A DNA stretch of 64,000 nucleotides, from assembly GCF_900104845.1 (NCBI RefSeq), contig NZ_FNSR01000001.1, positions 248,001 through 312,000 of the forward strand. Direction: 5' to 3'. The notes under the pieces are model-generated. The model was not told where the DNA came from, did no database searches, and saw only the letters and a list, made by a program, of their open reading frames with translations. Source of the stretch: Paraburkholderia caballeronis (GTDB taxonomy: Bacteria > Pseudomonadota > Gammaproteobacteria > Burkholderiales > Burkholderiaceae). The translations under genes and the position numbers were made by a program. Shown one piece after another: positions 26,801 to 38,770 of the stretch. Within the stretch, counting starts at the first letter, position 1, and every line of letters starts with the position of its first letter.

Positions 26801-27489
26801 CCGTTCGCGGACGTTTATCCGGCGCGGCGGATCGCGAGAAACTGTCGGCGCTGCTCGCAGACGGCGCGCACGAACTGGGGATCGAACTCACCGACAAGCA
26901 GCACGGACAACTGCTGGACTACGTGGCGCTGCTCGCGAAGTGGAATGCGGTCTACAACCTGACCGCGATCCGCGATCCGCGCCAGATGCTGATCCAGCAC
27001 GTACTCGATTCGCTGTCGATTGTTCCGCATCTGCCGTCGCGCGAGACCGCGTCGGTGTTGGACGTCGGATCGGGCGGCGGTTTGCCCGGCATCGTGCTCG
27101 CGATCGTGCGGCCCGGCTGGCAGGTCACGCTGAACGACATCGTGCACAAAAAGACCGCGTTCCAGGCGCAGGCGAAGGCCGAACTCGGACTCGCGAACCT
27201 CGCGGTCGTCACCGGCCGTGTCGAATCGCTGCGGCCGGGCGTCGAAGTGCCGTCGGAATTCGACATCATCGTTTCCCGCGCATTCGCGGAACTCGCCGAT
27301 TTCGTTACACTGGCCCGTCATCTGGTGGCGGATGGCGGCGCGATCTGGGCGATGAAGGGCGTGCGTCCGGAGGGTGAGATCGAGCGTCTGCCGGCCGACG
27401 CCCGCGCGGTTCAGGTGATCCGGCTCGGCGTGCCGATGCTCGACGCCGAGCGGCATCTGGTCGAAGTCGCGGTCGCGGCGGATGCGTGA
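26797..27489 (+). CDS. rsmG: 16S rRNA (guanine527-N7)-methyltransferase
   Basis: A 230-residue methyltransferase. It has [16 protein letters not shown] near residue 48, the AdoMet motif [16 protein letters not shown] near 88 and [12 protein letters not shown] near 155, all typical of RsmG/GidB. It methylates G527 of 16S rRNA; loss gives low-level streptomycin resistance in many bacteria. Start and stop overlap with mnmG suggest coupling; parA follows 97 bases later. Confidence 0.96.
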   Translation: MTVRGRLSGAADREKLSALLADGAHELGIELTDKQHGQLLDYVALLAKWNAVYNLTAIRDPRQMLIQHVLDSLSIVPHLPSRETASVLDVGSGGGLPGIVLAIVRPGWQVTLNDIVHKKTAFQAQAKAELGLANLAVVTGRVESLRPGVEVPSEFDIIVSRAFAELADFVTLARHLVADGGAIWAMKGVRPEGEIERLPADARAVQVIRLGVPMLDAERHLVEVAVAADA

Positions 27490-27586
27490 CAGCGGCGCCG
27501 GCCGAAAGGCCGGCTGGCGCTGCGGCGATCCGCGGTGCACGATAAAGAAAGCAAACTTCTCAGGCAGTAAAAGGGACACTTAGACG

Positions 27587-28357
27587 ATGGCAAAAATCTT
27601 CTGCGTTGCGAACCAGAAGGGCGGCGTCGGCAAGACGACGACAACGGTCAATCTCGCCGCGAGCCTCGCATCGCAGGGACAGCGTGTCCTCCTCATCGAC
27701 CTCGACCCGCAAGGCAATGCGACGATGGGCAGCGGCATCGACAAGGCCGCGTGCGAATACACCGTCTACGAGGTGCTGGTGGATGGCGTCGCGATCGCGG
27801 ACGCGCGCGTGCGGCCCGAGCCGGTCGGCTACGACGTGCTGCCGGCGAACCGCGAACTGGCCGGCGCGGAGATCGAACTGGTGTCGGTCGAGCATCGCGA
27901 GCGGCGCCTGAAGACCGCGCTCGCGCAGGTCGATGCCGACTACGACTTCGTGCTGATCGATTGCCCGCCGGCGCTGTCGCTGTTGACGCTGAACGGTCTG
28001 TGCGCGGCCCATGGCGTCGTGATCCCGATGCAGTGCGAATACTTCGCGCTCGAAGGGCTGTCGGACCTCGTCAACACGATCAAGCAGGTGCACGCGAACA
28101 TGAACCGCGACCTGAAGGTGATCGGCCTGCTGCGCGTGATGTTCGATCCGCGGATCACGTTGCAGCAGCAGGTGTCGGAGCAACTGAAAGAGCATTTCGG
28201 CGACAAGGTGTTCGACGCGGTGATTCCGCGCAACGTCCGGCTTGCCGAGGCGCCGAGTTACGGACTGCCGGGCGTGGTGTTCGACCGCGCGTCGCGCGGC
28301 GCGCAGGCGTACGTGCAGTTCGGCGCGGAGATGATCGAACGGGTGCGTGCGCTCTGA
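27587..28357 (+). CDS. parA: Chromosome-partitioning ATPase ParA (Soj)
   Basis: A 256-residue ATPase. It opens MAKIFCVANQKGGVGKTTTT with the deviant Walker A (signature Lys in KGGVGKTT), followed by LLIDLDPQGNATMG and VLIDCPPALSLLTLNGL. The short N-terminus without a helix-turn-helix marks it as a chromosomal (type Ib/Soj) ParA. It binds DNA nonspecifically when ATP-bound and is released by ParB-parS. It is followed 35 bases later by parB, with two parS sites within 3 kb upstream. Confidence 0.97.
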   Translation: MAKIFCVANQKGGVGKTTTTVNLAASLASQGQRVLLIDLDPQGNATMGSGIDKAACEYTVYEVLVDGVAIADARVRPEPVGYDVLPANRELAGAEIELVSVEHRERRLKTALAQVDADYDFVLIDCPPALSLLTLNGLCAAHGVVIPMQCEYFALEGLSDLVNTIKQVHANMNRDLKVIGLLRVMFDPRITLQQQVSEQLKEHFGDKVFDAVIPRNVRLAEAPSYGLPGVVFDRASRGAQAYVQFGAEMIERVRAL

Positions 28358-28392
28358 CGCGCGCGGTGGCCAACGCGGACTGGGATGGCACT

Positions 28393-29280
28393 ATGAACGC
28401 AGTAGCAAGGAAGAAGGGACTCGGTCGCGGGCTGGAGGCGCTGCTCGGCGGCAGCGCCGACATCACCGAGGCGGTGAAGATCGACAGCGCGCCGAACACG
28501 CTGCCGCTCACGAAGCTGCAGGCCGGCAAGTATCAGCCGCGCACGCGGATGGACGAGGGCGCGTTGCAGGAACTGGCTGCGAGCATCCGCGCGCAGGGTC
28601 TGATGCAGCCGATCCTCGTGCGGCCGGTCGGCCCGGATCGCTACGAGATCATCGCCGGCGAGCGTCGTTTTCGCGCGGCGAACCTGGCCGGGCTGACCGA
28701 GGTGCCGGTGCTGGTGAAGGACGTGCCGGACCAGGCGGCGGCCGCGATGGCGCTGATCGAGAACATCCAGCGCGAAGACCTGAATCCGCTCGAAGAAGCG
28801 CAGGGCATCCAGCGGCTGCTCGATGAATTCCACTTCACGCACGAGCAGGCGGCGGAGTCGGTCGGCCGCTCGCGCAGCGCGGTGTCGAACCTGCTGCGGC
28901 TGTTGAACCTCGCCGCGCCGGTGCAGACGATGCTGCTCGCCGGCGACCTCGACATGGGCCACGCGCGCGCGCTGCTCGCCGTCGACGCGGCGACGCAGAT
29001 CGCGCTCGCGAACCAGGTCGTCAACAAGCGGATGTCGGTGCGGGAGACGGAGAAGCTGGTCGCCGCGACGGCGAAGGCCGCGCCGGCGGTGAAGGCGAAG
29101 CCGGCTTACGACGGCGGGCGCGACACGCGCCGGCTCGAAGATGAACTGTCGGATCTGCTCGCCGCGACGGTGAAAATCAAGCTCGGCCGCCGCGGCCGCG
29201 GTCAGTTGACCGTCGATTTCGGCGACCTCGACGCGCTCGACGGCATCCTGCTGCGACTGCGCGGCGAAACGGCCGCTTAA
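28393..29280 (+). CDS. parB: Chromosome-partitioning CTPase/DNA-binding protein ParB (Spo0J)
   Basis: A 295-residue ParB. The N-terminal MNAVARKKGLGRGLEALLGG carries the Arg finger region that stimulates ParA. GERRFRAANLAG near residue 93 is the CTP-binding box. QEDL-like IQREDLNPLEEAQG and the helix-turn-helix VGRSRSAVSNLLRLL bind parS. The C-terminal dimerisation domain ends LLRLRGETAA. I use the ATG at 28393; the long frame upstream is antisense-like sequence inside parA. Confidence 0.97.
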   Translation: MNAVARKKGLGRGLEALLGGSADITEAVKIDSAPNTLPLTKLQAGKYQPRTRMDEGALQELAASIRAQGLMQPILVRPVGPDRYEIIAGERRFRAANLAGLTEVPVLVKDVPDQAAAAMALIENIQREDLNPLEEAQGIQRLLDEFHFTHEQAAESVGRSRSAVSNLLRLLNLAAPVQTMLLAGDLDMGHARALLAVDAATQIALANQVVNKRMSVRETEKLVAATAKAAPAVKAKPAYDGGRDTRRLEDELSDLLAATVKIKLGRRGRGQLTVDFGDLDALDGILLRLRGETAA

Positions 29281-29307
29281 GCGGCGATCCATCCGCTGCG
29301 TTTTCCC

Positions 29308-30456
29308 GTGACGGAATCCTCCGCATCCGCCAGTGCGCCGCTGCGCGCACTGCGCCGGGTAGTCGCGTTCGTCGCGGGCGAACCGGTGCTCGCGATCCTG
29401 ATCGTCGCGCTCGCGCTGCTGCAAGCGTTCGCGCCGCGCCGCTGGTCGTCGCTGCCCGGGCTCGTGGACTGGCAGACGGTGATGACGCTTGCCGGCCTGC
29501 TGATCCTGACGAAAGCGATCGAATACTCCGGCTTGCTGACGTGGTTCGCGCATCGCGTCGTGCATCACATCCGTTCGGAGCGCGGGCTCGCTTTTCTGCT
29601 GATCGGACTCGCGGCCGCGCTATCGACCGTCGTCACCAACGACGTCGCGCTGTTTGTGATCGTGCCGCTCGCGCTGTCACTGAATGAACTGACGCCGCTG
29701 CCGCTCAGGCGGCTCGTGATCGTGATCGCGCTCGCGGTCAACGCCGGCTCGGTGCTGACGCCGATCGGCAATCCGCAGAACCTGTTTCTGTGGCAGGTGA
29801 GCGGCGTATCGTTCGGCGCGTTCATGTGGGCGCTCGCGCCGCTGTGCGCGGTATTGACCGCGATGTTGTTCGCGGTCACCGCGTGCCTGTTCAAGGGCAA
29901 GTCGCTCGATCTGTCGACCGACACCGATCCGCATCCGGTCGATCGTTCGCTCGCCGGCGTCGCCGCGCTGCTGTTCGCCGCGTTCGTGGCGCTCGCGGAC
30001 GCGCATCACGCCGGCGTCGCGCTCGCGGGCGTCGGGTTCGGCTTCCTGGTGTGGCGTCCGCGCATCGTGCTGAAGATCGACTGGCTGCTGCTGCTGATTT
30101 TCGCGCTGATGTTCATCGTGCTGCGCAGCGTCGCAGCACTCGGGTGGGTTCACGACGTACTCGCGCATCTCGGCTTGCAGACGCCGCTGCGCGCGTATGC
30201 GGCCGGTTCCGTGCTGTCGCAGGCCATCAGCAACGTGCCGGCCGCGATCCTGCTCGCCGAATTCACACACGACTGGCGCGCGCTTGCGTTCGGCGTGAGC
30301 GTCGGCGGCTTCGGCATCGCGATCGGTTCGCTCGCGAACCTGATCGCCGTCAGACTTTCGAAAGAGAAGGGCATCTGGGGACCGTTTCATCTCGTGTCGG
30401 TGCCGTTCTGGATCGTCGCGACGATCGCGGGCGGCTGGCTGCTGCAGCGTTTCTAA
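29308..30456 (+). CDS. SLC13/ArsB-like anion permease (citrate-transporter family)
   Basis: A 382-residue membrane protein with about ten hydrophobic segments. STVVTNDVALFVIVPL near residue 112 and SVLTPIGNPQNLFLWQ near 150 are the paired SNT/NPQ re-entrant motifs of the ion-transporter superfamily; SQAISNVPAAILLAEF near 305 is the second copy. Members move di- or tricarboxylates, sulfate, arsenite or phosphonates with H+ or Na+. The substrate is not decidable here. The start is GTG at 29308, 28 bases after parB. Confidence 0.85.
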   Translation: MTESSASASAPLRALRRVVAFVAGEPVLAILIVALALLQAFAPRRWSSLPGLVDWQTVMTLAGLLILTKAIEYSGLLTWFAHRVVHHIRSERGLAFLLIGLAAALSTVVTNDVALFVIVPLALSLNELTPLPLRRLVIVIALAVNAGSVLTPIGNPQNLFLWQVSGVSFGAFMWALAPLCAVLTAMLFAVTACLFKGKSLDLSTDTDPHPVDRSLAGVAALLFAAFVALADAHHAGVALAGVGFGFLVWRPRIVLKIDWLLLLIFALMFIVLRSVAALGWVHDVLAHLGLQTPLRAYAAGSVLSQAISNVPAAILLAEFTHDWRALAFGVSVGGFGIAIGSLANLIAVRLSKEKGIWGPFHLVSVPFWIVATIAGGWLLQRF

Positions 30457-30627
30457 TGCTGTAACGCATTGAAATATCAGCGTCTATTGACCTCTCTGCC
30501 TTCCGGCTTTTCCTGGTTTTCCTAAACGAATTCCCGCGCCTTACAGTTTCCATCCCGAAGTCGCCCGAGCGCGGTTTTCCGTATCATGAAGTCGTATCTC
30601 ACGGGTGTTATTGAGCGGGCTAAAGTC

Positions 30628-30656
30628 TTGAATTGGCTGCAACTATCGCTTACAAT
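30628..30656 (+). promoter_or_regulatory. Sigma70 promoter of the ATP synthase operon
   Basis: TTGAAT (30628-30633) and TACAAT (30651-30656) are separated by exactly 17 bases, close to the consensus hexamers. The position, 80 bases before atpI and in an AT-richer stretch, fits the main promoter of the nine-gene operon. Confidence 0.75.
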
Positions 30657-30735
30657 CGCCCGGATTTATTTGGTTGGCAACGCCGTAAGCGCGCTGTAAT
30701 AAACGGGCGTGAACCGAACTTTGCGAAATACTGCG

Positions 30736-31308
30736 ATGGTGGATCAGAGGCCGGATCAGGCGCCTTCGGCGCAACAGGGGCCCAACGGTCCGCAACGCGG
30801 ACAGCGGACCCCGAACGGTTCGCGTGACGAAACGCAAAAGGCTTTCACGTCAGTGGACTACAACGCGCAATGGGATGCCGACCAGCAAGATAACAACGAC
30901 GTCGTTCCGCTGACCCGGGCCGAGGCGGAAAAGCTCTTCGGTCCACAGGTGAGCCGTCCCGCGCGCGTCACGCCGTTTCGGGTCGTGGCGGCGCAAATAG
31001 CTTTGTCCCTGGTTGCTACGCTGGTGTGGTGGCTGTTCTACAAGCCGCCGGGTGCCGCTGCGCTGTCGGCATTCCTCGGCGGAGCGATCTGCTGGCTGCC
31101 GGGCGCGCTGTTCGCCGCGCGGCTGAGGCAGTTGACGGGCGCCGGCACGGTGCTGAACTGGATGCTCGGCGAGGCGTTCAAGATGGGGGCGACGATTGCG
31201 ATGTTCGTCGCCATTGCGTTCTGGTATCGCGACGTGCTGTGGTTGCCGCTGCTCGTCACCTACCTGATCGCACTGAAGACTTACTGGATCGCGCTCGCGT
31301 GGCGCTGA
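30736..31308 (+). CDS. atpI: ATP synthase subunit I (AtpI-like assembly protein)
   Basis: About 190 residues. The N-terminal 80 are hydrophilic and Gln/Pro/Asp-rich. Four hydrophobic segments follow (AAQIALSLVATLVWWLFY, AALSAFLGGAICWLPGALFA, then WMLGEAFKMGATIAMFVAIA and LPLLVTYLIALKTYWIALAW). GEAFKMG is characteristic of AtpI. It helps assemble the c-ring. The start is uncertain: GTG at 30709 is also in frame and neither has a strong ribosome site. Position at the head of the atp operon supports the call. Confidence 0.88.
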   Translation: MVDQRPDQAPSAQQGPNGPQRGQRTPNGSRDETQKAFTSVDYNAQWDADQQDNNDVVPLTRAEAEKLFGPQVSRPARVTPFRVVAAQIALSLVATLVWWLFYKPPGAAALSAFLGGAICWLPGALFAARLRQLTGAGTVLNWMLGEAFKMGATIAMFVAIAFWYRDVLWLPLLVTYLIALKTYWIALAWR

Positions 31309-31482
31309 GCGCCGCTGGCTTCGCGCCGCCGCGGGCCGCCATGGGCGGTCGCGCAGGCAGGGCGCGGCCGGCGCTCAGGAGACGCGCGGGTTTGAACTGA
31401 TCCGCGAAGGCGCGTTCCCGCACACGGTTGCGGCGGGATCGGCCCGAAAACGATTTTCGACAATTTGGGTGGCATTAACGAT

Positions 31483-32334
31483 ATGGCAGCTAGCGAAGGA
31501 ACGCGCGCTCTGGATCCGTCCGAGTACATTGCGCACCACTTGCAGAACTTTTCCACCTCGCACCAGACGTCGATCATCGACTTCAGCGTCTGGAATATCG
31601 ATACGCTGTTCTGGTCGATACTCTGCGGCCTCGTGACCATCTTCGTGCTGCGCCTTGCCGCGCGCAACGCGACTTCCGGCGTGCCGGGCCGCTTCCAGTG
31701 CGCGGTCGAGATGCTCGTCGAACTGGTCGAAGACCAGTCGAAGTCGATCATCCACGGCAACCGCAAGTTCATCGCGCCGCTCGCGCTGACCGTGTTCGTC
31801 TGGGTCGCGCTGATGAACTCGCTCGACTTCATTCCGGTCGACCTGCCGGGCCGCGTGATCGGCTGGCTGGGCCTGTCGAACGCGATCCCGCATCATCGCA
31901 TCGTCCCGACCGCCGACCTGAACGGCACGTTTGGCATCGCGCTCGGCGTGTTCGTCCTGATGATCTATTACAACTTCAAGATCAAGGGCGCAGGCGGCTT
32001 CACGCACGAACTGCTGTCCGCGCCGTTCGGCGCACATCCGCTGCTGTGGATCCCGAACCTCGCACTGAACATTATCGAGTTCGTCGCCAAGACGGTTTCG
32101 CTCGCACTGCGGCTCTTCGGCAACATGTACGCGGGTGAGCTGCTGTTCCTGCTGATTGCCCTGCTGGGCAGCCTGTGGAGCTTCGGCGCGGACACGACGG
32201 TGCTTGGCTTCATCGGCCATGTGATCGCGGGCAGCGTGTGGTCGATCTTCCACATCCTGATCGTGCTGCTGCAGGCGTTCATTTTCATGATGCTGACGCT
32301 GGTGTACATCGGCCAGGCACACGACACCCACTAA
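31483..32334 (+). CDS. atpB: F0F1 ATP synthase subunit a
   Basis: A 283-residue membrane subunit. [19 protein letters not shown] near residue 210 carries the essential Arg that faces the c-ring, and IPVDLPGRV and [15 protein letters not shown] are typical. It forms the proton half-channels. The ATG at 31483 gives [20 protein letters not shown]; six further in-frame codons upstream have no ribosome site. Confidence 0.97.
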   Translation: MAASEGTRALDPSEYIAHHLQNFSTSHQTSIIDFSVWNIDTLFWSILCGLVTIFVLRLAARNATSGVPGRFQCAVEMLVELVEDQSKSIIHGNRKFIAPLALTVFVWVALMNSLDFIPVDLPGRVIGWLGLSNAIPHHRIVPTADLNGTFGIALGVFVLMIYYNFKIKGAGGFTHELLSAPFGAHPLLWIPNLALNIIEFVAKTVSLALRLFGNMYAGELLFLLIALLGSLWSFGADTTVLGFIGHVIAGSVWSIFHILIVLLQAFIFMMLTLVYIGQAHDTH

Positions 32335-32667
<333 letters not shown>

Positions 32668-32682
32668 GTTCCCAGGAAGGTT

Positions 32683-32760
32683 GCGCCTGACCTATAACAG
32701 GTAACGGGCGCAGGGCGGAACGGGTGCCGGGGCGCTGATCGACTGGATCGATGGGCGCCT
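32683..32760 (+). promoter_or_regulatory. Hairpins in the atpE-atpF gap
   Basis: The 136-base gap holds two imperfect inverted repeats. The first pairs GCGCC (32683-32687) with GGGCGC (32706-32711) around CCTATAACAGG. The second pairs GGCGC (about 32733) with GGCGCC (about 32759). No T-run follows, so these are more likely mRNA-stability or translation-tuning structures than terminators. Confidence 0.5.
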
Positions 32761-32803
32761 TGCCGTTTCAATTCCCGGAAATAGCAACGTTTAAGGAAAC
32801 ACC

Positions 32804-33274
32804 GTGAATCTCAACGCAACCCTGTTTGCGCAAATGGTCGTGTTCCTGATCCTCGCGTGGTTCACGATGAAGTTCGTGTGGCCGCCGTTGATCAACGCCC
32901 TCGACGAGCGCTCGAAGAAGATCGCCGACGGCCTCGCCGCTGCCGAAAAGGGCAAGACGGAACTCGAAGCCGCGCACAAGCGCGTCGGCGAGGAACTCGC
33001 GCAGGCCCGCAACGAAGGCCAGCATCGCATCGCAGAAGCCGAGAAGCGCGCGCAGGCGGTGGCCGACGAAATCAAGGCTCAGGCTCACGCGGAAGCCGGC
33101 CGCATCGTCGCGCAGGCGAAGGCGGACGCCGACCAGCAGGTCGTCAAGGCACGCGAGGCACTGCGCGCCGAAGTCGCCGCGCTCGCGGTGAAGGGCGCCG
33201 AGCAGATCCTGAAGCGCGAAGTCGACCAGACGGCCCACGCCGAACTGCTGAATCAACTGAAAGCCGAGCTCTGA
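32804..33274 (+). CDS. atpF: F0F1 ATP synthase subunit b
   Basis: A 156-residue subunit. One N-terminal membrane helix ([20 protein letters not shown]) is followed by a long Ala/Glu/Lys-rich coiled coil (about 35-150) that forms the peripheral stalk. The start is GTG at 32804 after TAAGGAAACACC. The stop is two bases before atpH. Confidence 0.97.
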   Translation: MNLNATLFAQMVVFLILAWFTMKFVWPPLINALDERSKKIADGLAAAEKGKTELEAAHKRVGEELAQARNEGQHRIAEAEKRAQAVADEIKAQAHAEAGRIVAQAKADADQQVVKAREALRAEVAALAVKGAEQILKREVDQTAHAELLNQLKAEL

Positions 33275-33276
33275 TC

Positions 33277-33816
33277 ATGGCCGAACTTGCAACCATCGCC
33301 CGCCCGTACGCAGAAGCGCTGTTCGGCGTGGCCGAAGCTGGTGACATCGCCGCCTGGTCCACGCTCGTCGCGGAGCTGGCACAGGTTGCGGCCGTGCCTG
33401 AAGTGCTGTCCGTCGCGACGAGCCCGAAGGTCGCGCCGGAGCAGGTCATCGACCTGCTGCTGTCGGCGGCGAAGTCGCCGCTGAAGGACAGCCCGGAGGC
33501 GAAAAACTTCGTGCAGATGCTGGTCGACAATCACCGTCTGCAACTGCTGCCCCAGATCCACGAGCAGTTCGAGGCGCTGAGGAACGCGAACGAAGGCGCG
33601 GCCGACGCGCTGATCGTCAGCGCGTTCCCGATCGACGGCGCGCAACTGAACGATCTCATCGCCAGCCTCGAACGCAAGTTCAAATGCAAGCTGAAACCGA
33701 CCGTCGAAGTCGATCCGTCGTTGATCGGCGGGGTGCGCGTCACGGTCGGCGACGAAGTGCTCGATACCTCGGTCCGCGCGCGGCTCGCCGGCATGCAGGC
33801 GGCATTGACCGCCTGA
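33277..33816 (+). CDS. atpH: F0F1 ATP synthase subunit delta
   Basis: A 179-residue subunit beginning [45 protein letters not shown] near the C-terminus is the delta-family signature. It links the b-dimer stalk to the top of F1. I use the ATG at 33277 rather than the much longer open frame, which overlaps atpF. Confidence 0.97.
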   Translation: MAELATIARPYAEALFGVAEAGDIAAWSTLVAELAQVAAVPEVLSVATSPKVAPEQVIDLLLSAAKSPLKDSPEAKNFVQMLVDNHRLQLLPQIHEQFEALRNANEGAADALIVSAFPIDGAQLNDLIASLERKFKCKLKPTVEVDPSLIGGVRVTVGDEVLDTSVRARLAGMQAALTA

Positions 33817-33842
33817 GCGCCCCGATTTCGAAAATCGGGCGC
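33817..33842 (+). promoter_or_regulatory. Hairpin in the atpH-atpA gap
   Basis: An 11-bp stem with one bulged C lies directly after the atpH stop (33817-33842, centre TCGA). No T-run follows. It is probably an intercistronic mRNA structure. Confidence 0.55.
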
Positions 33843-33883
33843 CACGGCTGGCACGCAACAGAATTGAACATCAGGAGCGAATA

Positions 33884-35425
<1,542 letters not shown>

Positions 35426-35453
35426 TCCGTCCGGGAATCATCAACGATAAACG

Positions 35454-35509
35454 GACTGGGACCCGGGTAGGCGTGTCGCACAGATAGTGCCGACCCGGGT
35501 CGACAAAGG
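35454..35509 (+). repeat. Diverged relative of the 49-bp hairpin unit before atpG
   Basis: In the atpA-atpG gap, CTGGGACCCGGGT (35456-35468) pairs over 9 bp with ACCCGGGTC (35493-35501). Inside is a second hairpin, GCAC-AGATA-GTGC (35478-35490). It ends CGACAAAGGAG just before the atpG ATG. The layout matches the array near 10.4 kb and the unit before atpC: GGG, outer arm, GTAGGCG-like spacer, inner stem, outer arm, CGACA, Shine-Dalgarno. Sequence identity is lower, so relatedness is inference. Confidence 0.5.
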
Positions 35510-35517
35510 AGCAAGCA

Positions 35518-36417
35518 ATGGCTGGAATGAAGGAAATTCGCGGCAAGATCAAGAGCGTGCAGAACACGCGCAAGATCACGAAGGCGATGGAGATGGTCGC
35601 GGCGTCGAAGATGCGCCGCGCCCAGGAGCGTATGCGCGCTGCCCGTCCGTATGCGGACAAGGTTCGCGACATCGCCGCGCACATGAGCCGTGCGAATCCC
35701 GAGTATCGCCATCCGTTCATGACGGAGAACCGCGACGTGAAGGCGGCCGGCGTGATCCTGGTCACGACGGACAAGGGCCTGTGCGGCGGCATGAACACGA
35801 ACGTGATGCGTGCGACGCTGCAGAAGCTGAAGGAACTCGAAGCCGCCGGCCAGACGGTCGAGGCCACCGCGATCGGCAGCAAGGGTCTCGGTTTCCTGAA
35901 TCGCCTGCGCGCGAAGGTCGTGTCGAACGTCGTGCAGCTCGGCGACACGCCGCACCTCGAAAAGCTGATCGGCGCGGTGAAGGTGCAGCTCGACCAGTAC
36001 TCGGAAGGCAAGCTGTCCGCTGTGTATCTCGGCTACACGCGCTTCGTCAACACGATGAAGCAGGAGCCGGTGATCGAGCAGCTGCTGCCGCTGTCCGCCG
36101 AGCGTTTTTCGGGCGAAGACGGTGACAGGCACGGCGACGACGGCGTGACGCCGAAGTCCGCGTGGGACTACATCTACGAGCCGGATGCGCAGACCGTCAT
36201 CGACGAACTGCTGGTCCGTTATGTCGAGGCGCTGGTCTATCAGGCCGTCGCGGAGAACATGGCGTCGGAGCAGTCGGCACGGATGGTCGCGATGAAGGCG
36301 GCGTCGGACAACGCGAAGACGGTCATCAACGAACTGCAGCTCTCGTACAACAAGAGCCGCCAGGCCGCGATCACGAAGGAACTGTCCGAGATCGTCGGCG
36401 GCGCCGCGGCGGTTTGA
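35518..36417 (+). CDS. atpG: F0F1 ATP synthase subunit gamma
   Basis: A 299-residue rotor shaft. It has [33 protein letters not shown] at the N-terminus, [12 protein letters not shown] near residue 82 and [17 protein letters not shown] followed by [20 protein letters not shown] at the C-terminus. A hydrophilic insert near 200 ([17 protein letters not shown]) makes it slightly longer than E. coli gamma. AAAGGAG lies before the ATG at 35518. Confidence 0.97.
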   Translation: MAGMKEIRGKIKSVQNTRKITKAMEMVAASKMRRAQERMRAARPYADKVRDIAAHMSRANPEYRHPFMTENRDVKAAGVILVTTDKGLCGGMNTNVMRATLQKLKELEAAGQTVEATAIGSKGLGFLNRLRAKVVSNVVQLGDTPHLEKLIGAVKVQLDQYSEGKLSAVYLGYTRFVNTMKQEPVIEQLLPLSAERFSGEDGDRHGDDGVTPKSAWDYIYEPDAQTVIDELLVRYVEALVYQAVAENMASEQSARMVAMKAASDNAKTVINELQLSYNKSRQAAITKELSEIVGGAAAV

Positions 36418-36467
36418 CCGGGTGAGTCCCGTTTGCCGCGCCCCGCATTGTCCGGTCTGGCGAGTGA

Positions 36468-37889
<1,422 letters not shown>

Positions 37890-37962
37890 CGGTTGAGTGA
37901 CCGCAACGGGGCGGGCGGCGCGTCACGCGCTTTCCGCCGCACGCATCACGCTCAACCCGCGG

Positions 37963-38010
37963 TGCATGGGATCGGGGCGAGGCGCTGACGTGCCCGCCCC
38001 GATCGACAGG
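37963..38010 (+). repeat. Single copy of the 49-bp hairpin unit before atpC
   Basis: The copy opens TGCATGGG, as in the tandem array at 10.4 kb, and ends GATCGACAGG. The outer arms (37970-37979 and 37995-38004) pair perfectly over 10 bp but differ in sequence from those in the array. The inner GGC/GCC stem surrounds GCTGACGT. The last bases form the ACAGGAG ribosome site of atpC, whose ATG is 11 bases further on. Confidence 0.85.
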
Positions 38011-38021
38011 AGTCGACATAT

Positions 38022-38447
38022 ATGGCAACCACCATCAAGGTAGACGTCGTCAGCGCCGAAGAGAACATCTTCGACGGCGTGGCGAAGTTCGTCGCGCTTC
38101 CGGGCGAGGCGGGCGAACTGGGCATTCTGCCCGGCCACACGCCGCTCATCACGCGGATTCGTCCGGGTGCGGTGCGCATCGTCGCGGAGGATGGCAACGA
38201 AGAGTTCGTGTTCGTCGCCGGCGGGATTCTCGAAGTGCAGCCGGGCGCCGTGACGGTGCTCGCCGACACGGCGATCCGCGGCAAGGATCTCGACGAAGCG
38301 AAGGCCGCCGACGCGCGCAAGCGTGCGGAAGAGGCGTTGCAGAATGCGGGCTCGAATCTGGAGTACGCGACCGCGCAGGCCGAACTGGCCTATGCGGTTG
38401 CGCAACTCACGGCGATTCAGCGGCTGCGCAAGATGAACCAGCATTGA
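38022..38447 (+). CDS. atpC: F0F1 ATP synthase subunit epsilon
   Basis: A 141-residue subunit. The N-terminal beta-sandwich has [33 protein letters not shown] and [20 protein letters not shown]; two C-terminal helices follow and can inhibit ATP hydrolysis. It is the last gene of the operon and is followed by a strong terminator. Its leader carries the hairpin unit described above. Confidence 0.97.
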   Translation: MATTIKVDVVSAEENIFDGVAKFVALPGEAGELGILPGHTPLITRIRPGAVRIVAEDGNEEFVFVAGGILEVQPGAVTVLADTAIRGKDLDEAKAADARKRAEEALQNAGSNLEYATAQAELAYAVAQLTAIQRLRKMNQH

Positions 38448-38492
38448 TGCAGCGGTCCTGCGCCTTCGGGCGCAGTGGCCGGCCGCAGTGAA

Positions 38493-38529
38493 ACGGGCTT
38501 CCGGCTAATGCCGGAAGCCCGTTTTTTTT
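38493..38529 (+). terminator. Terminator of the atp operon
   Basis: A perfect 13-bp stem (38493-38505 with 38510-38522) around TAAT is followed by eight T residues (38522-38529). It lies 46 bases after the atpC stop. Confidence 0.93.
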
Positions 38530-38770
38530 ATGCCGTTCGCGTGCGCCGCAGCGGGTGGGTTGCGCGAGGTCAGCGACGCGTCGTGACGGGTTCGTTTTTG
38601 CTGATTGACGTTTACGGAAAGGTAATGCGAAATCATGCATTCGCGGCGCGGCTGCGCTGCGGGTAAAACTTGATGCCGTCCGATATCGGCACGGCGCACA
38701 ATCGGCGTCAAAGTACGGTTTCAAATTCATTTCAGTCGGGGGCACGCACCCCCGCAGGAGACAGCTCACC
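38530..38770. other. Promoter region of the acyl-CoA ligase gene
   Basis: No gene. ATTGACGTTTACGGAAAGG (starting near 38605) contains a TTGACG hexamer and loosely resembles the TTTACGTAAACG-type sites of MerR/LiuR regulators, which often control acyl-CoA metabolism. The match is imperfect. The ribosome site is CAGGAGA at about 38755. Confidence 0.35.
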
